Assembly (NCBI RefSeq): GCF_964019845.1
Contig: NZ_OZ026465.1
Span: 558,001 to 622,000 of the forward strand
DNA length: 64,000 nt
Reading direction: 5' to 3'
DNA from: Spiroplasma endosymbiont of Labia minor
GTDB taxonomy: Bacteria; Bacillota_I; Bacilli_A; Mycoplasmatales; Mycoplasmataceae
Shown here: piece by piece, positions 23,930-37,251 of the stretch
How the letters are laid out: each line of letters begins with the position of its first letter
How positions within the stretch are numbered: position 1 is the first letter of the stretch
Notes under the pieces: generated by a model
Databases searched by the model: none
Seen by the model: the letters and a program-made list of their open reading frames with translations, nothing else
What the model was told of the DNA's origin: nothing
Program-made: the position numbers and the translations under genes

Positions 23930-26545
23930 TTATAAATTTTTTAATCTTTTTTTAATCTTTTCTAACTGTTCTAAATAAGAATCATATTTATTTTGTTCAC
24001 TCAATATTTTTTCACTAGATGCTTTGTTAATAAAATCTTCATTTCTAAGTATTTTTTCAGACCTAATAATTTCATTTGTTAATTCACTGAACTTTTTTTC
24101 TAATTCTTTTTTTATTTGATTACTATCAAATAAATTCAATTTATCAATTTCTAAAATAAAATTTTTTAGTGGAATAGAAAATCTATCAGAGCTAGATAAA
24201 TCAAATGATATATCTGCATTAATTATTTTCTTCAAATATTTATTAATTGAATCAATATTATTATTAAAAATTTCATTATTTTTTTCATTTATATTTGTGA
24301 TAATTAATTTCAATTCTTTTTTTTGTAGTAAATTATTCAATTGTCTGAATTCTCTTATCGATTCTATAATAGAAATTAAATCGTTAAAATATAAATCATC
24401 AAATTCAAAATTATCATTTGATCATTCCGATTTCAGAATAGTTTCTGTATTTGTTAATTTTTTATATAATGTTTCTGTTACAAACGGAATTATTGGATGA
24501 CAAATAATTAATATATTTTTTAAAACATATTTTAATGTTGTCAATGTAAATAATTTTGTTAACGCATCTGATGATTCAAGATTAACTTTTGACATTTCAA
24601 TATATCAAGAACAATATTTATTTCAAATAAAATCATAAATTTTTTTGCCAGCTAGTGAAAATTCAAATTTTTCGAATATATCATTCATTTCATTTTTGAA
24701 AATTGAAAATTCATGTAAAATTCATAAGTCAATTGCATTTTCAGTTGTTGCTTTTTTAATATCAATTTTATCTTCAATTTTTTCATCTGCTAAATTCAAA
24801 AATACAAATCTAGATGCATTCCACAATTTATTGACAAAATTTCAAGATGCTTTTATTTTTTCTTGTGAAAATTTCAAATCTTGTCCAGGTGTCGTATTTG
24901 TTAATAAACTAAATCTTAAAGAATCAGCACCATATTCATCAATAACATCCATTGGATCTATACCGTTCCCTAAAGATTTTGACATTTTTCTGCCTTGTTC
25001 ATCTCGTATCAATCCATGAATTAAGACTTTTTTAAATGGTATTTGATTTGTAAATTGAAGTGATTGAAAAATCATTCTTGCCACTCAGAAAAAAATTATA
25101 TCGTATCCAGTCACTAGAACACTTGTTGGAAAATATCTTTTAAAATAAGTTTTATCTTTACTATTTCACCCAAGAGTTGAAAACGGTCAAAGTGCAGAAG
25201 AAAATCATGTATCTAGTACATCTTCATCTTGAATTCATTTATCAACGTCAACTGGTGGTAATTCTCCAACATATACTTCTTTTTTGTTGTCTTTTTTATA
25301 TCAAACTGGTATTCTGTGTCCCCATCATAATTGTCGAGAAATTGTTCAATCATATGTGTTGGTCATTCATGAATTTAAAGTATCATTAAATCTATTTGGG
25401 AAAAAATCTATTGCATTATCTGATTTTTGGTTATCAACTACCTGCTTTGCTAAATCTGACATTTTTACAAATCATTGTTCAGATAGATATGGTTCAACTA
25501 TTGTATTTGAACGTTCTGAAAAACCAACTTGATGTTTAATTTTTTCTATATGATGTAAAATATCTTCTTGTTCAAATTGATTTATTAATTTTTTTCTAAC
25601 TTCAAAACGATCTAAATTAACATACTCACCTGCAAATTCATTCATCGTTCCATCTTCATTCATTATTATTGGCATAGTCAAATTATGTCTTACACCTATT
25701 TCATAATCATTTTGATCATGAGCTGGTGTACATTTCATAATACCAGTACCAAATTCTATGTCGACATATTCATCTGCTATCAATTCAATCAATTCATTAT
25801 TTGCAGGATTAATAAATTTTTTACCAATATATTTGCCAAATCGTTCATCATGAGGATTTGCAACTAAACAAACATCTCCGAACATAGTTTCTGGTCTTGT
25901 TGTTGCCACAAGTAAATACATTTTTTTGTCTTGTGATAAATATTTAACATAAAACATTTCACCATCTATTTCTTTATAAATAACTTCTATATTTGATAAC
26001 GCGGTTTTTAATTGCATATCTCAATTAATGATTCTTTTAGCCTTGTATATTAAGTTTTTATTATACATTTCTACAAAAACTTTATTGACTATTTTATTTA
26101 AATCATCAGAATATGTAAAAGCTTCTTGAGAATAATCTAAAGATAAACCCAATTTACCTCATTGTTCACGAATAATTTGAGCGTATTCTTCTTTTCATTT
26201 TCATATTTCTTCTACAAATTTATCGCGACCAATGTCATATCTAGAAATTCCTTGTTCTTTTAATTTTTGTTCAACTTTTGCTTGTGTTGCAATTCCGGCA
26301 TGATCCATACCAGGAATTCATAAAGTATCATAACCTTTTAATTTTTTAAATCTTATCAAGAGATCTTGAATTGAATAATCAAGTGCATGTCCTAAATGTA
26401 ATTTGCCTGTTACGTTTGGTGGCGGTATTACAATAGAAAAAGGTTCTTTTTGTGAATGAGGATTTGCCTCAAATATTTTTTGCTCGATTCATTGTTTATA
26501 CATATCTTTTTCTATTAATTTTCCGTCATATTTTTTATCTAACAT
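23930..26545 (-). CDS. valS: valyl-tRNA synthetase
   Basis: Charges tRNA-Val; class I synthetase. 871 residues, normal. HIGH-type motif in [15 protein letters not shown] near residue 40, editing domain with [10 protein letters not shown], the DWTISRQLWWGHRIPVW segment, KMSKS in [10 protein letters not shown], the anticodon-binding domain, and the C-terminal coiled-coil arm (ending [14 protein letters not shown]) that is specific to ValRS. Start 26545 behind GGAGG. Many TGA Trp codons. Expression is controlled by the T-box leader directly upstream. Confidence 0.97.
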
Positions 26546-26560
26546 ATTTTTCCTCCAAAA

Positions 26561-26767
26561 TAAAAATCGCTCCTAGCAATTAATGCACAGGAACGAGCCA
26601 TATCTATACAACCCGCGGTACCATCCTTATTGACAAATGTCCACTTAATTATTTTTAAATCTTAAAATATTAAACATTACAACCTTCAAAAAATAAATTA
26701 TATGACTCGCACCAATCGTCAATTCTCTGGATAATCTATTAATTTACTCCTTAACACTGTTAGTATA
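26561..26767 (-). promoter_or_regulatory. T-box riboswitch and promoter of valS
   Basis: The minus strand carries the T-box core TGGTACCGCGGGTT at 26610-26623, with a stem I region before it containing the AGTA-type loop and AGAGAA/GACGATTGGTGCGA distal elements, and a terminator hairpin (26568-26595: CGTTCCT/AGGAGCG, then T-rich). Uncharged tRNA-Val should favour the antiterminator. TATACT at 26762-26767 with a TG extension is a fitting -10. The specifier codon could not be placed with certainty; GTT or GTA near the base of stem I are candidates. Confidence 0.92.
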
Positions 26768-26786
26768 ACATTATTTCAAAAATTTT

Positions 26787-28297
26787 TTAGAATTTTCATA
26801 ACAAATCTAAATTTGTATATGATGTAATTTCTTGCGGATCTCAAATATTAATAATTTCTGCATGTAAATTAATTATTGTATTTCATTTTAATTTTATATT
26901 ACTTTTATTTTGAAATTTTATTTTTAAGTTATTTGTTTTATTTATAAAATCATAAATTTCAACAATAAATTTATTTAAATTATAATATGCTAAGCCTATT
27001 TTATAGTTCAAAAATGAGTAAAATGTTTCGCCCATAAAAATAAGCGTATCTAGTGCTAATAATTGCTCATTTGATGATAAAAATCAAATATCTTCTAATT
27101 TTTGTATAGAAATAGATGGTAAAAAATTTATTATTTCTAAACTATTTAATCCATATGAAATTGAATTGTCTTGCCTAATTACTTCCAGTAATTTTTTAAT
27201 GTATAAGTTCTTATTTCTCACTGTATTTACATTAATAGAAAATAATATTTTTTGCTCAATGTTCATCTCTAAATTTTTAATATTTTTTTTAATCAATGCT
27301 AGTTTCGCAAATATATTATCAATGGAAATTTGACCATTTTCATTTGCTCTTAAGCGATTAATAATAAATTCATCATATTTTAAATAAGAATTTAATGCTG
27401 AATTTAAGGCACCAAATTTATCAAAAAAATAATCAGTATTATTAATTACATAAATTCCGACTAAATATTGATTGAAGCTTTTAAATATTGTTTTGGAATA
27501 AATGGAATCAATATAAATAGCAACAATTGTATATGAATCAGTACTTGAAAAAATCAATTCATTTTGAGGTTTTAATGATAATTCCCTTATATTTTCATCT
27601 AATTTGTAATTTATAAATGAAGTATAATTTATAAATGTACATTTTATTTTTTCAAAAAAATTAGAATTATCATTACTTAATAACATTAATTCATTTATTA
27701 AAAAAATTATCTCATTATTTAGATTTTTATAATTTTAGTTTAATTTAATTTCGTTCAATAATTTTACTAAACTTAAAATATTTTGCAAATTATTTACAGA
27801 TATTTTTTTAAATTTAGTTAATTGTCTTTTAAGAAAATCAATTAAATATTTACAATCATTTATGTCAACACATTTATTAAACACATTTCATAATAAAACA
27901 TAAGGTTTATTGAAAAAATCAAATATGGAAAATTTTAATTCAAAAAAATTAATTAATTCATCATTTTGAATACTAATATTGAAAGAATACTTTTTAATTA
28001 ATGTAACCTCCAATTTATTGAATGAAATATTAAATTCTCTCATAATTAAAATCATTTTTGTAAATAGGTCAATATATTTTTCCTTTTTAAGTAATTCTTG
28101 TAAATTATTTTCAGCTGTAAAATAGATATTTTTTAATTGAGTCAAAATATTCTTTTTATATTTTATGAAATCATTATCATCATTGAAAACTTCTATTATC
28201 ATGGGTAAGAAAAAATCATCAGATTGTGTTAAATGAAAATCTGATAATTCACATTTTAATTTAATTATGCAAATCCCACTTATAATTTTGCTTTCAT
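26787..28297 (-). pseudogene. large hypothetical gene, decayed
   Basis: About 500 codons of Asn/Ile/Lys/Leu-rich, helical, cytosolic-looking protein. The best start (ATG at 28297 after AAAGGAAA) runs out of frame after five codons, while the long frame starting NNESKIISG opens beside it, pointing to a one-base shift. A TAA at 27735-27737 then interrupts the frame after LLNEIKLN, with coding character on both sides. The end (LDLLWKF) lies just upstream of the valS promoter. No family recognised. Confidence 0.5.
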
Positions 28298-28448
28298 TAT
28301 TTTTAAATTTCCTTTTTTAATTATTTATTAATTTTTGCAAATAAATTCAATATTTATTAATTTCATCAAAGTTCATACATATTCTTTTCTATGAACTTGT
28401 ACCAAAACTGTTTGTATTATAACAAGAAATAAAAATAACAAATAAAAA

Positions 28449-28474
28449 AATCAAAATTATTTAAAATTTTGATT
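28449..28474 (-). terminator. terminator overlapping the lipoprotein stop codon
   Basis: Stem ATCAAAATT/AATTTTGAT around ATTTAA with seven T following on the minus strand. The stop codon of the lipoprotein gene at 28461 lies inside the hairpin. Confidence 0.75.
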
Positions 28475-30860
28475 TAACAATACTATGTCATAATTCATAT
28501 AAACCATTAAAAGATTTATAATTTGGATCTGAAGGATCTGAAGGATTTTTTGAATATACTTGATATTGAATATAAAAATGTAAAATTCCATTTAATCATT
28601 TTTGTGAATCCGGATTTAACACTCAATTATTGTAATCAATTACATCGTCTTTATTAACACTTCCATTTGCATACACTTGTCTTGCCATTATTGTATAATT
28701 ATAAACTTGGTCTTGTGTTTTTGTTGGATCTGGAGGTTTATTATTACCATTTCGATCTCCATAATTATTTAAACCTCATTTAACGATGTGATTTGTAGCT
28801 CTTGATGTTGATGAACTTCTAGTTCTATCTGTTGCATAAATATTTGCTGTAACGCCACCATTATTTTCAATATAAACAGATGAATAAGATAAATCATCAT
28901 TATTTACATAAATATCAGTAGGATTTAATGAGGGGTTATTTGGATCATATTTTTTGTCTATATCATTAATTGACATACCATAATTTCATAAATTTTTATT
29001 TTTTGAAATAACATTTTTAATATCATAGAATTGAGCAAATATCGATCTAACAACAGAGTCAATTCTTTGTGAAACTTTATCTGCACTTCATTTAGTAGTA
29101 TCTTGCCCTAAAATATTTTCAATATCAGTTCCATATCATCAATTTGGATCATTATCATCATATTTATCAACCGAATTTCAATCAAATAATGACCCTTGAG
29201 TAATATCTGTAATTCCTGTTGAAATTGATCAAACGTTATTTAAAATATTATAGTCACTTTGAAATTGAGCATAGTAGTTCATTCGCAAACTATTTGATAT
29301 ATTTCTAAAATAATAATCTGATCACGAAATCTTATTGTCTAAAAGCATTGATGAATCTTTTTGATCAGGAATAAATCAATAACCCAAATTTTCATTTTCT
29401 GGAGCATCCACAGCTGTTTCTGAATCTTTTCTTTGATATATATGCAATTGTAGTTGCTCTGTGGCAGAAATTCCAATTTCACCCATTTCAATATCAAAGT
29501 TGATGGGTTTTTTGCCATAAGTTAAGTTTTCATTTAATAATTCATCACTTGTATCAAATTTAATTGTTCTGATATCTGTTACAAACAATGAATTGCCAAT
29601 TAAATCTGCTCTGTATAAATTATAAAATGTCATCATTCTAGTTTTAAAACTAGTAATTAATTGTTTTGCTTCGATAGCAGTTGTACTATCTCCATCTGAA
29701 CCTACATTTGCAATTAATTCTAGATTTTTAGTAATTTCTTCTTTAATTAATTTCGGTAAAGTTGATTTTGAAACAGCACTTTTTAAAGAAAAAATAATTA
29801 ATGTATATAAATTATCATAGGCAAATAAATTATTTTCATCAAAACCACCAGCAAGTCCTTCTGAAGTTCTACGAATCATTAAAGAATACATAATACCTGT
29901 GGCTACTGGTATTTTTAATCTATTAGTGTTTTCTGATATATTAATATAATCACTCAAATAACTTGGATTGTTTTTTAATTCATCTAAAATAAAATCATAA
30001 ATGCTATTTTGTGCAATAGCTAGTTTTAATAAATCATTAATATTTGAATTAATTGAAAAATTATTAAAATCAGAAACAGATGGCATATATTCAAAAAAAG
30101 CAGAGCTAACTTCACCATAATTTTCATCAAATGAATTTCTAATATCAATTGGTAGTGTTCCACCCATTCAACCATTTGAAATTTGACCATAAGTTGGATC
30201 ATCAACAATTAAATTTGCACCAGTTTGACCATTTTCATCAAAACGAACAGCTGCCAAATTGGTTTTCGATGAATCCAGAATTACTTTTTCATTATCATAT
30301 TCTACTCTACCAATTATATTAATACGCATATAAGCTAAATCTGTATCTGCAGATCAATAGGTAAAATCATCTTGCAAAAAAGTCACAGATAATGCTCAGT
30401 CATTAACTGTTGGTATTCAAGCTGTTGATGCTAAGCCATTTAAAGTATCAAAAACATCTTCATCTTGGTTGAAATCTGTAAATCTTAATCAAGAAAATTG
30501 TTTTTGCAATTTGTATGTAATTCAATTCATCCCATTAATTGTTGCTAATTGATTTAATGTTTCATTTGCCATTAAAAAGGCTTTCGCATTTGCCGAAATA
30601 AATCCGACCAAATTAGAATCCAAAGATCCACCTAAAAAAGATTCTAACATTGTTGAAATTAAAGTTGAAAGACCGTTTGCCCCTTTTGTACCTATTTTAA
30701 AATTAATTTTATCTAATGAATTTCTGTTTATTTCTCTTATAGAATTAATTTGTAAAGCTGGCGAAGAAACATAATTATTATTTAAACCACACGAAATAGT
30801 TGTTAAACTGCTACCTAAAAATACTGCAAAAGAACTAAGTAAAATTAATAATTTCTTCAT
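28461..30860 (-). CDS. large lipoprotein of unknown function
   Basis: 799 residues. The leader MKKLLILLSSFAVFLGSSL ends in the lipobox TTISC, so the mature protein is a membrane-bound surface lipoprotein. No repeat or known domain is visible; the body is rich in Asn, Asp, Ser, Tyr and Trp, with an Arg/Ser patch (ATDRTRSSSTSRAT) near residue 690. Strong GAGGGTGA site. About 20 TGA codons are read as Trp, so it can only be made with the mollicute code. A binding or nutrient-capture role is possible but unsupported. Confidence 0.82.
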
Positions 30861-30930
30861 ATTTTCACCCTCTTTTGTTGATTATATCAAATATTAGATT
30901 CGATTATATTATTTATATCTTAAAAATATT

Positions 30931-31716
30931 TTATAAATCAGAAAGCGCTTTTTGAATTTTTAATTCTTTTTTTTGTGGTTGACTCAGATAAATTAATTCA
31001 CCCAATTTTTTTAAAATATATTATAGTGAAATTTCAATATTAAATGATTTAAATGGATTGCCAGAAACAGATGAAATTATTTTTAAAAAAACATGTGAAT
31101 AATTAACTAAATTTGAATATTCATTATCTGTAATACAAACTAATGGTATTTTATAGTTTTTAGCTATATTTAAAACAGTAATTATACTTTCACTATCATC
31201 CATATCAGATATGATAATAAAACACTTATTTTCATATTTTGAATTAATAAATAATTCAATAAATAATTCCACATCATACAATACATTCACACAATTTCCT
31301 GAATCCAGAAAATATTTTTTTAATTATTCTCCATAGTAATAATATTTGAAATCCGTAAAAATAAAAAAATCAGCCGAATTTAAGAATATATGCTTAATTA
31401 AAATTCATTGAAAATCACCATTAATTATAGATGTTGCTTCAATAATTTTAAAATACATTTCTGAATCATTTTTATTCAAAAAATTATCAAATTCAATATC
31501 TACATTTGCAGATTCCAATAATTATTTAATTTCTTTTAAACCGTTATTTTTATCAACTTCATTTGTTATATTTTTCAAAGATAATTTTGAATGTTGTACT
31601 ATATTTTGAATTGTAATTTTAACTTTATTCTTTCATAAATAGAAAATTGTTTTATACAATTCATTTCTCTTATTTAATTTTATAAAATCTAATAATTTTA
31701 AATTTATTTTATTCAT
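30931..31716 (-). pseudogene. broken MurR/RpiR-type transcription regulator
   Basis: 262 codons in one frame, with three TAA stops. The N-terminal 70 residues fit the RpiR helix-turn-helix (KVKITIQNIVQHSKLSLKNI). The C-terminal part fits a SIS sugar-phosphate domain: FIIISDMDDSESIITVLNIA, then YKIPLVCITDNEYSNLVNYS. Stops follow GLKEIK, KYYYYGE and NIEISL, the last before a plausible C-terminal helix (KKLGELIYLSQPQKK). Such regulators control sugar or amino-sugar genes; none of those are adjacent, so the target is unknown. Confidence 0.78.
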
Positions 31717-31775
31717 ATCTTATTTAGGCCTGTCAAATATAATTTACTTCAATTTTGAAAAAATTTCTATTTAAA

Positions 31776-31811
31776 ACAAAAAAACATTTATTTTATTAAA
31801 TGTTTTTTTGT
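31776..31811 (-). terminator. terminator of the MATE gene
   Basis: Fifteen-base inverted repeat (ACAAAAAAACATTTA and complement) with a six-base loop, directly after the MATE stop codon; T-rich on both strands. Confidence 0.8.
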
Positions 31812-31819
31812 ATAACAAA

Positions 31820-34060
31820 TTAAATATTTTTAATACTACTGTTAATATCTGCATTTAAATCACTTTTTAATTCTTCTATTCATTGTTTTTTTAAATCATG
31901 ATTTATTTTTGCTTGTTTTCTAATTTCTGTATTACGTTCATGTTTAATTTTTTGAAGTAATTTAATTTCATCAATTACTTCAATTTTATTTTTAGTTTCT
32001 TTTGCTAAATTTATTTTTTCTTTTATCAATAGAATTTCTTTTTCATATTTTGCATAAATATCATTTTTTTGGTAATTCAATTTAGCTTTTATATTTGTAT
32101 GACCTAATAGTTGGTTTCTTTTAATATTTAATTTTTCAATTTGTTCATTCAGAAAATCAGGAGTTTTACTCATTCTAACTTCTACTTTTGCAATTGATTT
32201 ATCAAATTTATTATTAATATAATTACTTGATTTTCTATGTTCAATAGATATTTCGTTTGCAATTGCTTGCGCATATGTTGGTGAAACAAATGAATCTACA
32301 TCGTCATGTAAACGGTCACGTTTTTTTGCACTTCTTATTGTATGCAATAAAATAAGCACTGCAAAACCAGCAGATAATAATTCTTGGAAAGATGCAATTA
32401 AAAAGAATAATCAATCTTTTGAACCATCATTTGAAGTATTTTTTGCAATTGCATAACCCATAAAAATAAATGCTAATTGGAATACAATCGCTCTCATTAA
32501 TGCTATCAATAAAGCTCATTTGGTTTTACCCATTCCTTGATATAAAGAAATAGCAGAGAATGTAAATGGCGTTACAATAAAGCAACTATAATACATTACG
32601 AATCATCATTTTTTATCATCTGGTCCATAAAATGCTGCCATCATCGGTCCCCCTACAATAATCATGATTATCATGACACAGGCAGCTCATGTTAAATTAC
32701 AAGTAAGCATAATAATAAAGATTTTACGCATACGTTCTCTTTTACCAGCACCATAATTATATGCAAAGTTAGCATTTCCACCTTGCATCATTCCTAATAT
32801 TGGTGCATATAAAATAGCTATTCATGGTGATGTTGAAGATAACACCTGAATTGAAGTTGTAATGTTTTCTTCTGCATATGGTTGAAATTGTTTAAAGAAA
32901 ACTTCTGGGTCCATTTGCCCTGGATCAAACATACTTACTGGTAGCTGCTCTCCACTAACAACATTAAATACATTGCCATTACTATCTCTACTCAATAATA
33001 ATATTTGAATTATATTTTTATAATCTAAATCTTTAACATCATGTAAATTAGTAATTAAAATAGTTGAAGTATAAGAAATAATTGCAAAAACTAAGTTTGA
33101 AATAAATGGTGATAATCCATTAAGTCAAACTTTACCAGCTTCTCTAAAAATGAATTTATATTTTTTAATGTCTGGAATTAGTAAAGTATTTTTTGAAAGA
33201 ATTATCACAGTTAAGCCAGATAAAATCATAAATGATCAAGCAGTCATGGAACCGTAAACTGCGCCTTTCATGCCCATGCCCAAGTTTTCCATGAAAACTA
33301 TTCCTAAAACAATATTTATTACAACCGAAGTTAAATTAATACCAATTACTCATCAAACTTTACCTTCAGTTCTCATTAATGTGGAAATATATGTTGCAAA
33401 AGCAAGCAATGAAAATCCCATAATAAATGTATCTGTATATTCTGAAGCTAATTGATATTGCAGTGATTGTAATCTGTTATCAAAGTCAATACCGGCTTGA
33501 GTTGTTATAATATATGGATAAATGAAATGTAAAATTAATGTTCCAATGATTGACATAACTGCTGTTTGAATTAAGCCAGTAACTATGTATCTGTCCATTT
33601 TTTCTTTATCTCTAGCACCCATCGCTTGGCCAAAACGAATGGCTGTTCCAACAGATGTCAGCAAAGAAAGTGCCATCAAGATAGTGACAATAGTATTTGA
33701 ATACTGTGTTGAAACGTTTATTAATTGCTTCGCAAACTCTTCTATACTAATATTTCCTAAAGCTTCATTTGGTGATCAAATTTGTAATCCCTCTGTTGTA
33801 GCTCCTGGATTAAAATACATATCTTTAATTTGTTCCATGGCAAAATTTAAAGTTAATTGTTTATCAATTATTCCATAAAGACCATTAACTAAAGTTATCA
33901 TAATCATCGGTCCGGCCATAAAAAGCAATGAACCTAAAGGAGATGCATAACGTAAAATTCATTCACGTTTAGTGAATAATTGAGTTTTTATCTCCAACAT
34001 TCCTTGAGATGTATCATGATCTAGAACATGTTTATTATTTGTATTTGTTTTTCCTGTCAT
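31820..34060 (-). CDS. MATE family efflux transporter with coiled-coil tail
   Basis: 746 residues. Twelve hydrophobic spans can be traced in two halves; SVGTAIRFGQAMGARDKEKMDR and GGNANFAYNYGAGKRERMRKIF are the paired MATE motifs (normal family length about 450). These proteins export drugs or other cations with Na+ or H+. Two things are unusual: extended extracytoplasmic loops in both halves and a charged C-terminal extension of about 165 residues predicted to form a long helix (KTKNKIEVIDEIKLLQKIKH). Start 34060 with a weak AAGAAG site; own terminator. Confidence 0.88.
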
Positions 34061-34088
34061 GTTTTTCTTCTTTCTAAAATATAAATAA

Positions 34089-34114
34089 AACCTCATTGCT
34101 AGTGCAGTGAGGTT
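34089..34114 (-). terminator. terminator of the cation ATPase gene
   Basis: Stem AACCTCATTGC/GCAGTGAGGTT with loop TAGT, T-rich on the minus strand, between the ATPase stop and the MATE start. Confidence 0.8.
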
Positions 34115-34221
34115 ATGTTACAAAATTCATTATATACCACAAATATTATAATTAGCAAGTAGTTTTGATCTATATATATTTTCTTTTTTAAAAACCCCAC
34201 ACCTTTGCATAACGGCCTATA

Positions 34222-37125
34222 TTAATTATTTTTATTTTTTCTCTTTTTTTTAATCATTTCGTCAATTTTACGGTCGTTTGCAACCATTTTTGAAACTATT
34301 GACCTATTTCTTTCCCAAGATTTTGGAAAATAATGATAAGACAAGAAAATCATTGCATCTGAAAGTAAAATTGTTAAATTAGGTCAAAGAATAATTGCAA
34401 TTGAAATTAAAATTAATCATGCATTATTTTTATTTCAATCATTTATTGAGGTTAATTTAAAAATTTCATTATTAACAGTTGGAATAAAAACAACTAAGAA
34501 ATTTAAAATAAACGCTCCAAGTGAAGCATAGACTAATGGTTTATTAATCAATCAATTAATTTTTTTTGAATTTTTTCAATTTGTTAATTTAATAAAATTA
34601 ACAAAACCACAAGGCGCGCAAGTTATTACAATGAACATACAAGTTCTACCAAGCACAGTAACTATTTGTTTTTCATCTATTGAAGTTGCTGGATTTTTTA
34701 AAATTTCCAGTCAAGCTGAATAATTATGATTATAACCATAGCGATCAAAAATATCAGATATTTGCGGAAGGCTAAAATAAAATAATTGTCCAATAAAATA
34801 AGCGCCTATTCCCGCAATTGTGTTAAATACAATAATTTTAAACAATGATAATCATAATCCTTCAAATAATTTAGCACTCCTTGGTTTTGGTTTACTTGTC
34901 ATTAAAGTCTTATCATTTGGTCCCATACCAATGGCTATAGCTAACACTGATTCTACAATTAAATTCATTCATAAAATATTTGTCGCTTCAAGTGGCGACA
35001 TACGTACAAATACAGAAATTAAAAATATACTTAAAACATTTGATAAATTGACACCCATAACAAAAGTAACAGCACGTTTAATTTTTTGATAAACATTTCT
35101 GCCTTCATTGACACCCTTCATAATTGTCAAAAAATTATCATCTGTTAAAATAACATTTGCAGCTTCTTTTGCAACATCTGTACCAGTAATACCCATAGCA
35201 ACACCAACATCAGCTTTGGCAAGTGATGGAGCATCATTGACTCCATCACCCGTCATTGAAACAATTTTATTTTGCGATTGTAAAGCATCAACAATACGAA
35301 CTTTATGTTCTGGATTCACTCTAGCATAAACCGTGATTTGATCTACAATTCTTCTTAGATCTTCATCAGACATTGTAGCTAATCTATCAGATGAAATAAC
35401 TTCATATTCTGTGTAAGCTAAATCTAAATCTTTTGCAATTGCTAAAGCGGTTGTTGCGTGATCACCTGTTATCATTACTACTTTAATACCAGCTTTATGT
35501 GCTTCTTTAACAGCTTCAACAGCTGTTTCCCTTACTGGATCTATCATGGCAACAGCACCTATAAAAATCAAATTTTTTTCAATGTCATCTTTATCTGGTT
35601 CATCATCATAATCTGTATTATAGGCAAAAGCTAAGACTCTTAATGCTTGATTTGAAAGTTCATCTGCTTTCGCTTGCAAATCTTTAATTATTTGAGGAGT
35701 AATTTTTCTAATTTTATTATCAATTAAAATTTCATCACAAGAAGTTAAAATTTGATCAATAGCTCCTTTTGTAAAAGTATGCAATACTCCATCTATTTTA
35801 TTAACAGACGTCATTAATTTTCTTTCAGAATCAAATGGAATTTCATCAATTCTTTCTCATTTTTTTCTTGATTTTTGTTCATCATAACCCATTAAATCTG
35901 CATAATCTACAAGTGCTAATTCTGTTGGATCGCCTATACGTTCTTTACCTTCTGTTACTGAATCATTTGGAAGCACTAATGCTTTTAAAAATAAATCTTT
36001 ATGTTCATCCGTTCCTTCTTTAATGAAATCTTGACTTGCAACTATTTTGTTATCTACAATAACTTTTACAACAGTCATTTTGTTTTGTGTTAAAGTTCCT
36101 GTTTTATCTGTACAAATAACATTTACAGAACCCAAAGTTTCTACAGCCGCAAGTTGTTTAACAATAACATTTTGTGATGCCATTCTTTTTGTTGAAAAAG
36201 ACAATGTAATAGAGACAACTGCTGATAATGATTCTGGTATGACACCAATAGCCAATGTAATAGCCACCATTAAATAATCTACTCACATTGTTTTTTGACC
36301 AACAAAAAACAATGATAAAAAGATTAAAGCAGCAATAACAAATGATAAACCTGAAATTCAAAATGAAAAACGATTTAATTTTTTTTCTAATGGTGTTACG
36401 TGATTATCATTTGCAGATAAATTAACAGCTATTTTGCCTATTTCTGATTCTTTTGCAGTTTTAATCACAATACCCGTTGCTCTTCCTGCTGTAATAAAAG
36501 TTCCCATAAAAGCAATGTTTGTCATTTCAGCTAAGATGATGGTTTGTTTTAATAACGGTTCATCTGTTTTTTCTACCGGAACAGATTCACCTGTCAAAAT
36601 TGATTCATCAATTGATAAATCTTGTGCGTCAATTAATCTAAGCTCTGCTGGTATATATTTACCTGCCTCCAACACAATAACATCACCTATTACTAGTTCT
36701 GAAGCATCTATTTCTTTTTGCTGACCTTCACGCAAAACAACAGTTATTGGTTTTGATAATGATTTTAACGCTTCCATTGATTTATGAGCCTTCATAGTCT
36801 GTACAGTTTCTAAGATTGCATCAATAATCACGATTGCCATAATAACAATAAAATCGATAAATTCTGTTAAATCTACTTTTCAACCATTATTAATCATAGG
36901 AAAAATCACTGATATAACAGCTGCTACAATTAAAATTAATTGAATTGGTTTTACTAATGCCAATAAAAAAATTAACGCTCAAGATTTCTGTTTTGCTTTT
37001 GGCAATTCATTTTTACCATTTTGTTCAAGTCTAATCTTGGCCTCGTTTTCACTTAGTCCATTATTTAAGTCAGTCTTATATTCAATTTCAATTTCAGAAT
37101 CACTTTTCATTAAATAGTCATTCAT
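34222..37125 (-). CDS. P2-type cation-transporting ATPase
   Basis: 967 residues. Order of domains: N-terminal cation ATPase domain (GLSENEAKIRLEQNGKNELP), spans 1-2, actuator domain with LTGESVPVEK, spans 3-4 with the ion-site motif AIGVIPESLS, phosphorylation motif CDKTGTLTQNKM, KGAID in the nucleotide domain, TGDGVNDAPSL hinge, then six C-terminal spans with a MNLIVESVLA segment. PESL rather than PEGL in span 4 and the overall plan fit the Ca2+ or Na+/K+ class; exact ion unknown. It is expressed as a single gene with a terminator. Start 37125 after GAGGTAA. Confidence 0.93.
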
Positions 37126-37208
37126 AATTACCTCACTTAATAAAAATAATATCACAACAATAATAACTTTAAATAAATTAATTTAAATGTTTATATAATA
37201 AATAATAT

Positions 37209-37236
37209 TTGCTAAAATATTTTTGCAAGTTAAAAT
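37209..37236 (+). promoter_or_regulatory. promoter of the plus-strand S-component gene
   Basis: TTGCTA at 37209, 16 bases, TAAAAT at 37231; the start codon lies 16 bases further on behind AAGGAGAG. Confidence 0.55.
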
Positions 37237-37251
37237 ACTGCAAGGAGAGTT

